Source: Marivivens sp. (GTDB lineage: Bacteria > Pseudomonadota > Alphaproteobacteria > Rhodobacterales > Rhodobacteraceae). Taken from it: a DNA stretch of 64,000 bases. Below are positions 39,876-48,971 of this stretch, in pieces. How positions within the stretch are numbered: the first letter of the stretch is position 1; every line of letters begins with the position of its first letter. The notes beneath the pieces are model-generated. The model did no database searches. It was not told the DNA's origin and saw only the letters and a list, made by a program, of their open reading frames with translations. Location: assembly GCA_024642115.1 (NCBI GenBank), contig JAHEBU010000001.1:186001-250000 (forward strand), given 5' to 3'. The position numbers and the translations under genes are program-made.

Positions 39876-39975
39876 GGACAGGTTCCTCGCGTTTGGTTGT
39901 TGACAGGCACCATAGGGGCGGGTTCCGCGAAACCCAAATGAAATATGCCAGATTCGGGCCAAACCTGTGTGAGGA

Positions 39976-40506
39976 TCAGCCGTGGCGAAGACGGGCCACC
40001 CGGTCGACCAACCAGCTCATGTCGGGATCGGACAGGCCCATTGCGGTCAGATGATCGGCGGTATTGACCAGATATTCCCAGTTCGGTCCCCGCCCGCCCG
40101 TAGCATGGGCGATCATCTGGGCCTGCCGCTCCAGATCAAAGCGGCAATACTGCCGGTGGCCGGGGTCGATGACATAGGCGATGGCGATGACCTGTCGCCC
40201 GTCGGACAAGGTCAGCGGCACTTCGCGTTCCAGGTAGGCGGACGAAATCAGTTCCCGCTCGCGCAGCATGGTCAGGACCGCGTCCTCCTCCGCCTCGGCC
40301 ACGCGAAAGGCGATGCCCGTGCAACTGGCCCGAGGGTCCGCATCTAGCGCAAGGACGAGGCCGGGGTCCTCTTCCGTCCCGCGATGATGGATCGACAGCA
40401 TGCAGAAACTACGATGATAGCCGGACAGCTGCGCCGTCACCTGTTCGACCGCGGCAAAGCCGGGGTTCCACAGAAGTGATCCGTATCCGAAAATCCAAAG
40501 CGGCAT
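39976..40506 (-). CDS. Gamma-glutamylcyclotransferase, ChaC-like
   Basis: A 176-residue ChaC-family enzyme, which releases 5-oxoproline and Cys-Gly from glutathione. The substrate-binding FGYGSLLWNPGF motif is right at the N-terminus. The catalytic Glu is probably in SAYLEREVPLTL. The ATG at 40506 gives the family start MPLWIFGYGSL; the frame is open to 40551. It is divergent from the DUF2125 gene, whose start is 65 bases away. Confidence 0.93.
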   Translation of the reverse strand: MPLWIFGYGSLLWNPGFAAVEQVTAQLSGYHRSFCMLSIHHRGTEEDPGLVLALDADPRASCTGIAFRVAEAEEDAVLTMLRERELISSAYLEREVPLTLSDGRQVIAIAYVIDPGHRQYCRFDLERQAQMIAHATGGRGPNWEYLVNTADHLTAMGLSDPDMSWLVDRVARLRHG

Positions 40507-40570
40507 GGCACTGGTCCTGATGGGTCCCCGCCTGTAAACACCGGGCTGCACCCAGAGGAAAGAGCCCCCG

Positions 40571-41554
40571 ATGCGCCGATTGACGATCTTGGTCCTGATC
40601 CTTGCGGTCCTTTATGGCGGCTACTGGTTCGTCGGGCGGGCGGCGGTAGAGCGGGGCGGCGTAGCCTTGCTGTCGCAGTTGCAAGACGAAGGGTACGATG
40701 TGAGCTATGGCAGGCTGCACACGGTCGGCTTTCCGTCCCGGTTCGATACGACCGTCACCGATATCCGACTGGCCGACCCCGCGCGGGGGATCGTGTGGGA
40801 GGCGCCGTTCTTTCAGATCCTGGCACTCAGCTACCAACCCAACAAAGTCATCGCCATCGCGCCGCCCATCCAGACGATCACCCTGCCCGGCCAGATCCTG
40901 ACCGCGTCAAGCGACAAGATGCGGGCGAGCGTCTCGGTGGCGGCCAGCACCGACCTGACGCTCGATACGATCACTGCCGAGGTCGGGGCGGCCGATGTGG
41001 CATCGGACGCGGGGTGGAATCTGACCCTCGATCACGCCCTCTTTGCGATGCGACCCGCTGCCGCGCCGCAGACTTATGACCTCTATTTCGACGCGGCCAA
41101 CCTACGGCTTCCCGCGCAGATCCTGGACCTGATTGACCCGGACAAGACGCTGCCAGAGCCAATTGAGGACAGCCATCTGGACAGCACGATCACCTTTGAC
41201 AAGCCGATCGATCGCTTTGCCGGGGCGGGTCAGGGGCCGGCGCCGACGCATATCGCGCTCAAGGACCTGCGGATCACCTGGGGGCCGATGATCCTGTCAG
41301 CGTCGGGCGATCTGAGCGTCGATCCGGCAGGCGTGTCAGACGGACGGATCACGGTTCTGGCGACGGGTTGGCGGCAGATGATCGACATCGCGGTCAATGC
41401 CGGGCTGATCGACCGGGGGGTGGCCCCCACCTGGATCAACATGGCGACCCTGATGGCCAAAGGGGGCGAGACGGTCGATCTGCCGGTCACGTTCGCGGGT
41501 GGGATGATGTCGGTCGGGCCGCTGCCGCTGGGACCAGCACCGCGGTTCAGATAG
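40571..41554 (+). CDS. DUF2125 domain protein, envelope-associated
   Basis: A 327-residue protein with an N-terminal membrane anchor or signal (LTILVLILAVLYGGYWFVG, residues about 4-22) and a beta-rich remainder with DUF2125 features (GYDVSYGRLHTVGFPSRFDTTVTDI, LQDEG before it). It is probably periplasmic. Function is unknown; the architecture recalls AsmA-like lipid-handling proteins, which is inference. AGAGGAAAGAG lies upstream of the ATG. A G-tract repeat follows. Confidence 0.85.
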   Translation: MRRLTILVLILAVLYGGYWFVGRAAVERGGVALLSQLQDEGYDVSYGRLHTVGFPSRFDTTVTDIRLADPARGIVWEAPFFQILALSYQPNKVIAIAPPIQTITLPGQILTASSDKMRASVSVAASTDLTLDTITAEVGAADVASDAGWNLTLDHALFAMRPAAAPQTYDLYFDAANLRLPAQILDLIDPDKTLPEPIEDSHLDSTITFDKPIDRFAGAGQGPAPTHIALKDLRITWGPMILSASGDLSVDPAGVSDGRITVLATGWRQMIDIAVNAGLIDRGVAPTWINMATLMAKGGETVDLPVTFAGGMMSVGPLPLGPAPRFR

Positions 41555-41640
41555 GGCGTTCACGTTTGAACCCACGCCAAATATCTGACGCTAAATGATA
41601 AAATCGTTAACAGCCTGTCGTGCGCCGCCGAAATCCGTTC

Positions 41641-41710
41641 ACCTTGCACCAACAACTCTCGGGGGGTGAGCGCGGCACGCGCGAGGGGGGCAGACAGCCC
41701 CCCTGCCCGG
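41641..41710 (+). repeat. G-tract intergenic repeat, copy 2
   Basis: CACCAACAACTCTCGGGGGG, then GTGAGCGCGGCACGCGCGAG, a G tract, CAGACA and CCCCCCTGCCC. It shares layout and several blocks with 10039-10104: an imperfect arm pair around CGCG, then a GGGGGGC/GCCCCCC hairpin. It lies at the end of the extensin-family gene and between convergent genes. Confidence 0.65.
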
Positions 41711-42508
41711 TCAGCGGCAATAGGACCCGCTGCGATACCGGGCGGTGTCGAAATGAAAGTGGTCGCGGTGGAACGCGTTGGTGCCGGGGCCGAGGACGGT
41801 GCCGAAGATGCCGCAGGCCCCCTGCCGCATCGTTCCAAGCGCCGCACCGGCGGCCCCTGATCCCCAGCCGCGCAGGACGCTGATTTCCGATCCGTCTTTC
41901 AGAACGAACCCCGCGATATCAATGGCCTGACCCAACCCGTGTTCCGACAGCTTTTCGCCCGACTGGTTGTTGCGGGGGCGGCAGGTATAGGTTCCGGCGA
42001 TGCGCAGGCCCACCAGTCCGCCGCCCTGCCCCCGCAGCGCGGGAAGGGCCGACTGTTCCACCCAGGATTTAAGCGCGGCGGCCGTGCGGCAATCCATGGT
42101 CCCCGCATCCCGCAGCCGAACCCCCGCGACCGACCGCACCTCGACCGGCGCGTCGATGCCGCAACCGCCGGGGCCGTGGATGGCGGGCAAGGTGCGGCCC
42201 TGAATATCGGGATCATCGCAGACCTGGCCGCGCCGGCGCGCCGACGCCTCGGCCTCGGCCCGGGCCGTGATGGCGGCAGGGCGCTCCTGCGGGCGGGGGG
42301 AAAACGGCACCGCCTGAAAACTGGAGGGGGCCATGGCGGTCTCGGCCCGGTCCTGCCCTGCGGCCACGGCAGTCATGACGGGATTGTCGGGGAGCCCGAC
42401 AGGCACCCCGGTCAGCGGGCGCATCTGCGGGCGGGGCGAGGTCAGGGGCGGGCTGGCCGAAACCGCCCCGGCCATCAGGCACAGGGCCAGCGCCAGCCGC
42501 CCGATCAT
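41711..42508 (-). CDS. Extensin-like (D-Ala-D-Ala-carboxypeptidase-fold) secreted protein
   Basis: A 265-residue protein with a signal peptide ([18 protein letters not shown]) and a Pro/Arg-rich linker to about residue 95. The C-terminal extensin-family domain has SEHGLGQAIDIAGF and FHRDHFHFDTA, a His/Asp zinc-site pattern like VanY/MepA peptidases, and several cysteines (CDD, CGID, DCRT, CRPR, ACG, YCR). It probably acts on peptidoglycan in the periplasm. The ATG at 42508 overlaps the tyrA TGA (ATGA), so it is translated with tyrA. Confidence 0.88.
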   Translation of the reverse strand: MIGRLALALCLMAGAVSASPPLTSPRPQMRPLTGVPVGLPDNPVMTAVAAGQDRAETAMAPSSFQAVPFSPRPQERPAAITARAEAEASARRRGQVCDDPDIQGRTLPAIHGPGGCGIDAPVEVRSVAGVRLRDAGTMDCRTAAALKSWVEQSALPALRGQGGGLVGLRIAGTYTCRPRNNQSGEKLSEHGLGQAIDIAGFVLKDGSEISVLRGWGSGAAGAALGTMRQGACGIFGTVLGPGTNAFHRDHFHFDTARYRSGSYCR

Positions 42509-43425
42509 CCTTTGGGAACCGGAGTCCGGCCAAAGTTGGGAGCGGCGGTGTCCTGACCTGCGTCGATGATCCCGCGCCGGACCGCCCGCGTGCGGGTGAA
42601 ATAGGCGTGCAGGTGGTCCCCATCGCCGGTGCGGATCGCCCGTTGCAGGGCAAAGAGTTCTTCGGTGAAACGCCCCAGGATTTCCAGCGTCGCGTCCTTG
42701 TTGGTCAGGAACACGTCCCGCCACATGGTCGGATCAGAGGCGGCGATGCGGGTGAAATCGCGGAAACCGGCCGCAGAGAACTTGATGACTTCGCTGTCGG
42801 TCACCCGTTGCAGGTCGTCGGCCACGCCCACCATCGTATAGGCGATCAGGTGCGGAGTATGCGACGTGACGGCAAGGACGAGATCATGATGGTCGGCGTC
42901 CATTTCCTCGACAAAGGACCCCATCCCTTCCCAGAGCGCGCGCAGCCGGTCGGTCGCCGCCCGGTCTGCCCCGTCTGGCACGAGAATGCACCAACGGTTG
43001 TCAAAGAGTTCGGCAAAGCCCGACCGCGGCCCCGAATGTTCGGTTCCTGCCAGCGGGTGCGCCGGGATGAAATGGACACCCTCGGGAATGTGCGGGCCGA
43101 CCGCCGCAATGACTGCCCGTTTGACCGATCCGACATCGCTGACCGTGCAGCCGGGTTTGAGCACCGGGGCGATGTCGCGGGCCATCGCCTCCATCGCGCC
43201 GACTGGCACGCACAGGACAACGAGGTCGGCATCTTTGGCTGCCTCGGCTGCCGTGTCACAGACGTGGTCGACCAGACCGATTTCGACCGCAACCGCCCGC
43301 GTTTCCGCCGACCGCGCATAGCCGGTGATCGACCCCGCCAGCCCGGCCCGCCGCATCGCCAGCGACATCGACCCCGCGATCAGGCCCAGCCCGATCAGCG
43401 CCACCTTGTCGTAAAGGACTGTCAC
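42505..43425 (-). CDS. tyrA: Prephenate/arogenate dehydrogenase
   Basis: A 306-residue TyrA-type dehydrogenase for tyrosine synthesis. The NAD(P)-binding [13 protein letters not shown] is near the start, followed by [23 protein letters not shown] and [12 protein letters not shown], all family motifs. I chose the GTG at 43425, which overlaps the hisC TGA as GTGA; the frame is open to 43473 without similarity. No ACT domain, so feedback control may be absent. Pairing with hisC is common because HisC-like aminotransferases can also act on aromatic amino acids. Confidence 0.95.
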   Translation of the reverse strand: MTVLYDKVALIGLGLIAGSMSLAMRRAGLAGSITGYARSAETRAVAVEIGLVDHVCDTAAEAAKDADLVVLCVPVGAMEAMARDIAPVLKPGCTVSDVGSVKRAVIAAVGPHIPEGVHFIPAHPLAGTEHSGPRSGFAELFDNRWCILVPDGADRAATDRLRALWEGMGSFVEEMDADHHDLVLAVTSHTPHLIAYTMVGVADDLQRVTDSEVIKFSAAGFRDFTRIAASDPTMWRDVFLTNKDATLEILGRFTEELFALQRAIRTGDGDHLHAYFTRTRAVRRGIIDAGQDTAAPNFGRTPVPKG

Positions 43426-44510
43426 TGGGCCATCGCCCGGAACTGGGCCACCGCATGGACCACCCGCCGACATGCACTTTCATCCCCCACGGTGATCCGC
43501 AGGCAATGGGGCAGGCCATAGCCTGCCACCTTGCGCACAAGGATGCCTTCGGATTTTAGATGTGCATCGCAGGCGTCTGCTTCACCCGCGTCCCGAAACC
43601 GGGCGAGGATGAAGTTGGTCGAGGACGGGTCCGAAACAATCCCCACCTCGGCCAGCTTGTCGGCCATCCAGTGCCGCCACTTTGCGTTTTCCACCCGGCA
43701 CCGTTCGGTAAAGTCGCGGTCGCGCACCGCTGCTTCGGCTGTCATGAGCTGCGTGTCAGACAGGTTGAAGGGCTGACGGATCCGGTTGAGCACGTCGATG
43801 ATCGCCCGTGGTCCAAAGCCCCAGCCGATCCGCAAGCCCCCCAGCCCGTAGATTTTCGAAAAGGTCCGGGTCATCACCACGTTGTCACGCGCCTGCACGA
43901 CCGATATGCCGCCGTCATACCCTTCTGCAAATTCCGCATAGGCCCCGTCGACCACAAGGATCGCCTGCGGGGGGATACCGTCGGCCAGACGCGCCACGTC
44001 TGCCAGCGGGATCATCGTTCCGGTCGGGTTGCCGGGGTTGGTCAGGAACACGATTTTCGTCCGCGCCGTGCAGGCCCGCAGGATCGCGTCCACATCAACC
44101 CGCCGGTCTGTTTCCGGCACCGATACCGGTTTGGCCCCCACCGCCCGCGCAAGGATCGGATAGAGCGAGAAGCCGTGTTCGGTGTGGATCACCTCGTCCC
44201 GGTTGCCTGCATAGGCCTGACAGATCATTTGCAGCACCTCGTCCGACCCCACCCCGCAGATGATGTTGTCGGGGTCGATGCGGTGCACCTCGCCAATCGC
44301 GCCGCGCAGCGATTTGTGGTCAGTGCCGGGGTAGCGATGCAAGGTCCGCGCCGATTTCAGGAACGCCTCGCGCGCCTTGTCCGAAAATCCGTAGTGGTTT
44401 TCGTTGGACGACAGTTTCAGCACCTCGGCCCGCCCCGGAAGCGTCGATTGTCCGCCCTGATACAGGGCGATGTCCATGATACCGGGCTGGGGTTTGATTT
44501 TGGAGGTCAT
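43422..44510 (-). CDS. hisC: Histidinol-phosphate/aromatic aminotransferase
   Basis: A 362-residue fold-type I PLP aminotransferase. The Schiff-base Lys is in [46 protein letters not shown] and [12 protein letters not shown] are also clear. It transaminates imidazole-acetol phosphate in histidine synthesis; coupled to tyrA, it likely also transaminates prephenate or hydroxyphenylpyruvate. It overlaps tyrA by four bases and starts 75 bases after hss. Confidence 0.94.
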   Translation of the reverse strand: MTSKIKPQPGIMDIALYQGGQSTLPGRAEVLKLSSNENHYGFSDKAREAFLKSARTLHRYPGTDHKSLRGAIGEVHRIDPDNIICGVGSDEVLQMICQAYAGNRDEVIHTEHGFSLYPILARAVGAKPVSVPETDRRVDVDAILRACTARTKIVFLTNPGNPTGTMIPLADVARLADGIPPQAILVVDGAYAEFAEGYDGGISVVQARDNVVMTRTFSKIYGLGGLRIGWGFGPRAIIDVLNRIRQPFNLSDTQLMTAEAAVRDRDFTERCRVENAKWRHWMADKLAEVGIVSDPSSTNFILARFRDAGEADACDAHLKSEGILVRKVAGYGLPHCLRITVGDESACRRVVHAVAQFRAMAQ

Positions 44511-44585
44511 CGGTCACTCGTCTACGGGTCCGGGCCGTTCTATCGCCCCTTGTGCGGCCTGACCAGAGACAAGGTGCCGCCTGCC

Positions 44586-46007
44586 TCAGCTGGCCAGCAC
44601 GTTGCGGAACTGCCAGGGGTCGGTTTCGTCGATGTCCTCGGGGAATTGCTGCCACCGGTCCGTGAGGGGCGTCCAGTCGGTGTAATGCGCCTCGACCGGG
44701 CCGAGATAGGGTCGCTGGATGTCCAGGCAACGGGCGTGGTCCATTTCATCTGTCTCGACGATGCCCGCCGCCGGATTTTCCAGCGCCCAGACCATGCCCG
44801 CCAAGACCGCGCTGGTCACCTGCAACCCGGTCGCGTTCTGATAGGGTGCCAGTTTCCGCGCCTCGGCATTGGACAGCCGCGAGCCGTACCAGAGCGCGTT
44901 TTTGGCGTGCCCGTAGAGGAGGACGCCCAACTCGTCGATCCCTTCGACGATTTCGTCAACGTCAAGAATTTCGTGGTCGGTCTGTTGCCGCCCCGATCCG
45001 AACATTTCGTGCAAGGACAGCACCGCGTCGTCGCAGGGGTGATAGGCGTAGTGGCAGGTGGGCCGGTAGGTCGGGTTCGCCGCGTCGCCCACGGTGTAGT
45101 AATCGGAGATGCTGATGGCCTCGTTATGGGTGACCAGAAACCCGAATTGCGGCCCCGGCGTGGGACACCATGTGTGGACGCGGGTGATGGCGCCGGGCCG
45201 GTCGATCCAGATCGACGCCTGACAGCCGGTTTCGTGCCGGTGGCCATTGTCGGGGAACCATGTTTCGTGCGTGCCCCAGCCCAGTTCGGCGGGCTGGAAC
45301 CCTTCGGAGATGAACCCCTCGACCGACCATGTGTTCACGAATGTGCCGCGCGGACGAGGCAGGCGTCGGGCCTGCGTATCGCGTTCGGCGATGTGGACGC
45401 CCTTGACCCCCAGCGATTGCATCAGGGCTGCCCAGCCAGACCGGTCGGTGGGTGGCGTGGCGTCCGCCCCGGTATCGCGGGCGAGCGTCAGAAGCGTCTC
45501 TTTGACAAACCACGATACCATGCCGGGGTTGGCCCCGCAGCAGGACACGGCGGTCGGGCCGCCGGGTGTCTCCGCCGCCTCGTCCCGGATGGCCTGCCGC
45601 AGGGCATAGTTGGTCCGGTCGGCGTTGTCCGGCGTGTCGAAATAGAACCCCGCCCAGGGTTCGGCGACCGTGTCGATATAAAGCACGCCCAACGCGCGGC
45701 AGAGTTTCATGATGTCGAGGGACGAGGTATCGACTGACAGGTTCACGCAGAACCCACGCCCTTGGGTAAAAATCCCGCTCAAGACGTCACGGTAATTTTC
45801 CGGCGTCAGCGCCACCTGCACATGCCGATGCCCATGTTGCGACAGGAACGTGTGGCTGGCCGGATTGGGGTCGATGACAACGAGTTTCGAGGCGTCATAG
45901 TCGAAATGCCGTTCGATCAACGGCAAGGTGCCTTTGCCGATGGAGCCGAAGCCGATGAGGACGATAGGACCGTCAATGCGGCCGTGAACGGGATAGTCTT
46001 TGGTCAT
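44586..46007 (-). CDS. hss: Homospermidine synthase
   Basis: A 473-residue NAD-dependent enzyme that makes sym-homospermidine from putrescine and/or spermidine. It shows the N-terminal Rossmann motif VLIGFGSIGKGTLPLI, DPNPASHTFLSQHGH, TVAEPWAGFYFD and SCCGANPGMVSWFVKE, as in alphaproteobacterial homospermidine synthases. The ATG at 46007 is preceded in frame by TTG. The ornithine decarboxylase gene often paired with it is not adjacent. It probably starts a transcript that runs into hisC. Confidence 0.94.
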   Translation of the reverse strand: MTKDYPVHGRIDGPIVLIGFGSIGKGTLPLIERHFDYDASKLVVIDPNPASHTFLSQHGHRHVQVALTPENYRDVLSGIFTQGRGFCVNLSVDTSSLDIMKLCRALGVLYIDTVAEPWAGFYFDTPDNADRTNYALRQAIRDEAAETPGGPTAVSCCGANPGMVSWFVKETLLTLARDTGADATPPTDRSGWAALMQSLGVKGVHIAERDTQARRLPRPRGTFVNTWSVEGFISEGFQPAELGWGTHETWFPDNGHRHETGCQASIWIDRPGAITRVHTWCPTPGPQFGFLVTHNEAISISDYYTVGDAANPTYRPTCHYAYHPCDDAVLSLHEMFGSGRQQTDHEILDVDEIVEGIDELGVLLYGHAKNALWYGSRLSNAEARKLAPYQNATGLQVTSAVLAGMVWALENPAAGIVETDEMDHARCLDIQRPYLGPVEAHYTDWTPLTDRWQQFPEDIDETDPWQFRNVLAS

Positions 46008-46076
46008 CAAATCCTCGCACCTAAAACAAGAACCCTGTTGATACGGGATGGCGCGCAGATTGCAAACGCACCCGGA

Positions 46077-46820
46077 CTAGCCGTGCGTTGCGGCAGCCAG
46101 TTCGGTGAGCGCGTCGTAGATGTCATAGTCGGCCGCCAGTTCCTGCCGGAGGATTTCGGCGGCCCGAGGCGACAACCTGTGGTCCTGCCCCTGAGGATCG
46201 ACGTGTTGGCGTTGCGGCACGACCGACCCGGTCCCGTCGTCCGGCAATCCGAGCACCGAGAGAATTGGCCGGATATTTTGGTCGAGGTCCTGCACATGGC
46301 CGATAAAGGCGAACCTGTTTGCGTAACGGCGCACCGTGCCAACCGACCCAAAGAAATGAGCATAATCCCATTTCAAATGCGAGATGGCCGTTTTTGCAAA
46401 TCTGGCAGCGTTCCGGGTCCGCGTGTCGTCGCTGCCAAAAGCCAGCGCGAGGGATTCGGAGTCTGCAAAAAAGGAAAACGCCGCTGCCTCGGCCGAATCT
46501 CACGGGATGTCCAACATGGGATTGCCAAACCGAAGCCTGCTGTAGAAGCCGGAGACGAACCGTTCGACCGGGTCGCGCAATGTGCAGACGACCCTGAGGT
46601 GTGGCGCATCCCGAAAAACGATGGGCAGCCGGGTCTTGTGACCAAGGATCAGGGTTTTGGGCAGGCCGGGGTAAACGGCATGGACCTGTTCGACGACATG
46701 CCGGACCGTGCTGCCACCCGTCTTGCCAACATGAAGAAAGCCGATGGCGGGCATCTGATCGGGCGCGACCGACTCCCGACCGGGAAGGAGAAACATCCAA
46801 TCGGCGATCTGTCCTGACAT
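46077..46820 (-). pseudogene. Sulfotransferase family gene interrupted by an in-frame TGA
   Basis: Frame-continuous coding sequence broken once by TGA at 46502-46500. Before the stop: the PAPS 5'-phosphosulfate loop FLHVGKTGGSTV and the 3'-phosphate motif TLRDPVERFVSGFYSR. After it, in the same frame, the protein resumes DSAEAAAFSFFADSESLALAF... to AALTELAAATHG. In related sulfotransferases I expect Trp at this place (a PW-S-xx-E pattern), so TGG to TGA is the likely single change. The start is uncertain: ATGs at 46820, 46796 and 46754. PAPS would have come from the sat-cysC enzyme at 4370-6073. Confidence 0.82.
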
Positions 46821-46978
46821 CTGCACCCCGATCCCCGTGTCCCACCGTGAGAGGCGACTGGGGCACAACAGCCTTGGACGCCCAAGTGCCAGAAAGGATA
46901 GGACCAGAGACCAGGAACCGCCAGCAGAGATAAACCGTTGACGGCCAGTTCAGTGAACCTGTCAGGGGGCGTGGATGC

Positions 46979-47374
46979 CTAGGAATACGGGACCTTTTCA
47001 AAGGTCAGATAGCTCGTGTCGGGATCGTTGGACGACACCGACCAATAGACCCGGCGTCCATCATCGCCATGCAGGCACAGACGCCGTTCCAGATTGTCCT
47101 TTTGCGCGATCTGCCCATCGTCGGTAAAAACGACCGGATGACCGGTCATGTTGAAGGCCGTATCGCGCCAAGACGCCCGGTCCCCGTATTCGGCTATGGC
47201 TTTGGGGTTAACCGCCGCCGGGAAGTTATCTGACGACGCGGTCAGATAGTTCTGGGAGTCCAGAATCATGTGAACGGCAGAGTCGTCGTAGAGGATGACG
47301 TAGTTGTCGCCCGAATAGCTGAGCCAAAGAGTACCGCCAGAATGTCCCGGGTAGTTTGCTTTGAGAGTGAACAC
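46979..47374 (-). CDS. Hypothetical protein, no recognised family
   Basis: A 131-residue protein with an excellent ribosome binding site (AAAGGA, seven bases before the GTG at 47374). It is soluble and rich in aromatic residues (TLWLSYSGDNYVILYDD, DTAFNMTGHPVVFTDD, RVYWSVSSNDPDTSYLTFEKV), so probably beta-structured. No signal peptide or helix of membrane type. Codon use is less GC-biased than the surrounding genes, and it lies beside a broken sulfotransferase, so an acquired accessory gene is plausible. Confidence 0.65.
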   Translation of the reverse strand: MFTLKANYPGHSGGTLWLSYSGDNYVILYDDSAVHMILDSQNYLTASSDNFPAAVNPKAIAEYGDRASWRDTAFNMTGHPVVFTDDGQIAQKDNLERRLCLHGDDGRRVYWSVSSNDPDTSYLTFEKVPYS

Positions 47375-47693
47375 GCGTTCGTCCTTTCGTGGAATTGGAG
47401 AAAATCGAGGCTGTTTCGACTCAAACGGATTCGGCGCCTGTCGGCGCGCGTCACAAAGGCCACGGATAAATACTGAGTCTGCTTCACCAGTATCTGAAAT
47501 CCGGTAAAATCGCCACTAAATTGAAGTGACGCCAGATATATCAACCATAGAGGGTAGTCCGGGGCCTCGCGGATGCGCTGACAGGTTCGATCGGGATGCG
47601 CCGATCAGGATTTCAGCGTTCAACAGGTTCCTTTGTCAAAACGAAAAAGGCCGCGCCCTGCGGCGCGGCCTTTCGTGTCGGTGGCAAAGAACC
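47375..47693. other. Relatively AT-rich gap between the orphan gene and rpsD
   Basis: It holds the ribosome binding site and presumed promoter of the orphan gene and the rpsD terminator. AT-rich patches (GATAAATACTGAG at 47465, CCAGATATATCAACCATAG at 47531) stand out from the region. No gene is supportable. Confidence 0.5.
47644..47675 (-). terminator. Terminator of rpsD
   Basis: Perfect 12-bp stem AAAGGCCGCGCC/GGCGCGGCCTTT (47646-47657 with 47662-47673), loop CTGC, followed on the minus strand by TTCGTTTTG. It lies about 20 bases after the rpsD stop. Confidence 0.9.
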
Positions 47694-48314
47694 TTAGTTC
47701 TTGGCGTAGAATTCGACGACGAGGTTCGGTTCCATCTGGACCGGATAGGGCACATCGCCCAGACCCGGCTGGCGGACGAATTTCGCCACCATCTTGGAGT
47801 GGTCGACCTCGAGGTAATCAGGCACGTCCCGCTCGGACAGTTGGCTGGCAACCAAAACCAGTTCCATCTGCTTGGACTTCTGGCGAACCTCGATCACGTC
47901 ACCCTCTTTCACGCGGTAAGAGGGGATGTTCACGGACTGGCCGTTCACGGTGACGTGGGCGTGGTTCACGAACTGGCGGGCCGCGAAAATGGTCGGCACG
48001 AATTTCGCGCGGTAGACCACGGCGTCCAGACGACGCTCCAGCAGGCCGACGAGGTTCTCACCGGTGTCGCCCTTGAGACGCTCGGCCTCGGCATAGATGC
48101 GGCGGAACTGCTTTTCGGTCAGGTCGCCGTAGTAGCCCTTGAGTTTCTGCTTGGCGCGCAGCTGCAGGCCGAAGTCAGAGATTTTGGCCTTGCGGCGCTG
48201 GCCGTGCTGGCCGGGGCCATATTCACGCTTGTTCACCGGGGACTTTGGACGACCCCAGATGTTTTCGCCCATCCGGCGGTCAATCTTGTATTTGGCAGAG
48301 GTGCGTTTGGTCAC
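47694..48314 (-). CDS. rpsD: 30S ribosomal protein S4
   Basis: A 206-residue S4, full length for alphaproteobacteria. It begins [21 protein letters not shown], has [24 protein letters not shown], then the S4 RNA-binding domain ([33 protein letters not shown]). It nucleates 30S assembly on 16S rRNA. Here it is monocistronic with its own terminator, not in the alpha operon. Confidence 0.98.
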   Translation of the reverse strand: MTKRTSAKYKIDRRMGENIWGRPKSPVNKREYGPGQHGQRRKAKISDFGLQLRAKQKLKGYYGDLTEKQFRRIYAEAERLKGDTGENLVGLLERRLDAVVYRAKFVPTIFAARQFVNHAHVTVNGQSVNIPSYRVKEGDVIEVRQKSKQMELVLVASQLSERDVPDYLEVDHSKMVAKFVRQPGLGDVPYPVQMEPNLVVEFYAKN

Positions 48315-48469
48315 CGTCTGATCTCCTTCGTTTGGACGACGCCGGCGGAGGTCATCCGGGCCGGCGACTATGAAGGGCGTTGTCCTTTGGTCAAAAGACC
48401 CGACAGGGCTCCCCTTGCGGGGTCCACCAACACCATGAGGCGCGGCTTATACAGCGGTGTTGCCGGGTG

Positions 48470-48865
48470 TCAACCGCAGGTTAGGCCGGATGCCGGACCA
48501 AAACCCAGTGCCGCCAGAATATCCTCGGTGACAAACGGGCGCATGAGCACGCGCCAGCGCTGGGCGCGCTCTTGGGTCGTGGCATGACCCGCCGCATCCC
48601 CCACAAGAACGAGCCTGCCGCCGCGCGCAGTAACGGCGGTGGCCAGACGGGTCCGCTCTGCCTCGCTGGACGTCCATTCGACGATGGCCATTTCGATCTG
48701 GTCGAGATCGTTCAGCGTTGCGTCAAGGTCATCGGGCGTCGATGCAAAGACGATCTGCGCCGTCCGATCATGCAATTCGATGGTTTCGGCCACGTCCATC
48801 GCCACGACGCGGTCCGACAGGCCGACGACGTAGACTCGGCGGGAAAGGCTGGGAGGGTGTGTCAC
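48470..48865 (-). CDS. Receiver-like (pseudo-receiver) protein
   Basis: A 131-residue protein with a response-regulator-like pattern: RRVYVVGLSDRVVAMDVA at strand 1, IEMAIVEW where the phospho-acceptor strand should be, GGRLVLVGDAAG, and RVLMRPFVTEDILAALGF matching the usual KPF...L motif. The acceptor Asp is Glu and the Lys is Arg, so I infer a pseudo-receiver that is not normally phosphorylated. The GTG at 48865 has GGAG six bases upstream. It is divergent from a Crp/Fnr gene that is now broken, with about 105 bases shared. Confidence 0.6.
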   Translation of the reverse strand: MTHPPSLSRRVYVVGLSDRVVAMDVAETIELHDRTAQIVFASTPDDLDATLNDLDQIEMAIVEWTSSEAERTRLATAVTARGGRLVLVGDAAGHATTQERAQRWRVLMRPFVTEDILAALGFGPASGLTCG

Positions 48866-48971
48866 GCATTGCTCCTGTTTCGGAGGCACCGGGGCGGCAC
48901 GATCCAGCGCGTGTTGTGGAACAAATGCGGAGGACTTGCATTAAACTGCGACATATCAGCGGAAATTTGCC

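Noticed and set aside
43560-45737. Plus-strand open frame of about 725 codons opposite hisC and hss
   Set aside because: Antisense to two clearly identified enzymes; composition typical of shadow frames.
46500-46502. Selenocysteine or stop-codon recoding at the TGA
   Set aside because: No SECIS-like hairpin follows, the family has Trp here rather than Cys, and many genes in the window stop normally at TGA.
46979-47374. Toxin-antitoxin or phage cargo gene
   Set aside because: No partner gene, no toxin motif and no phage or integrase gene nearby.
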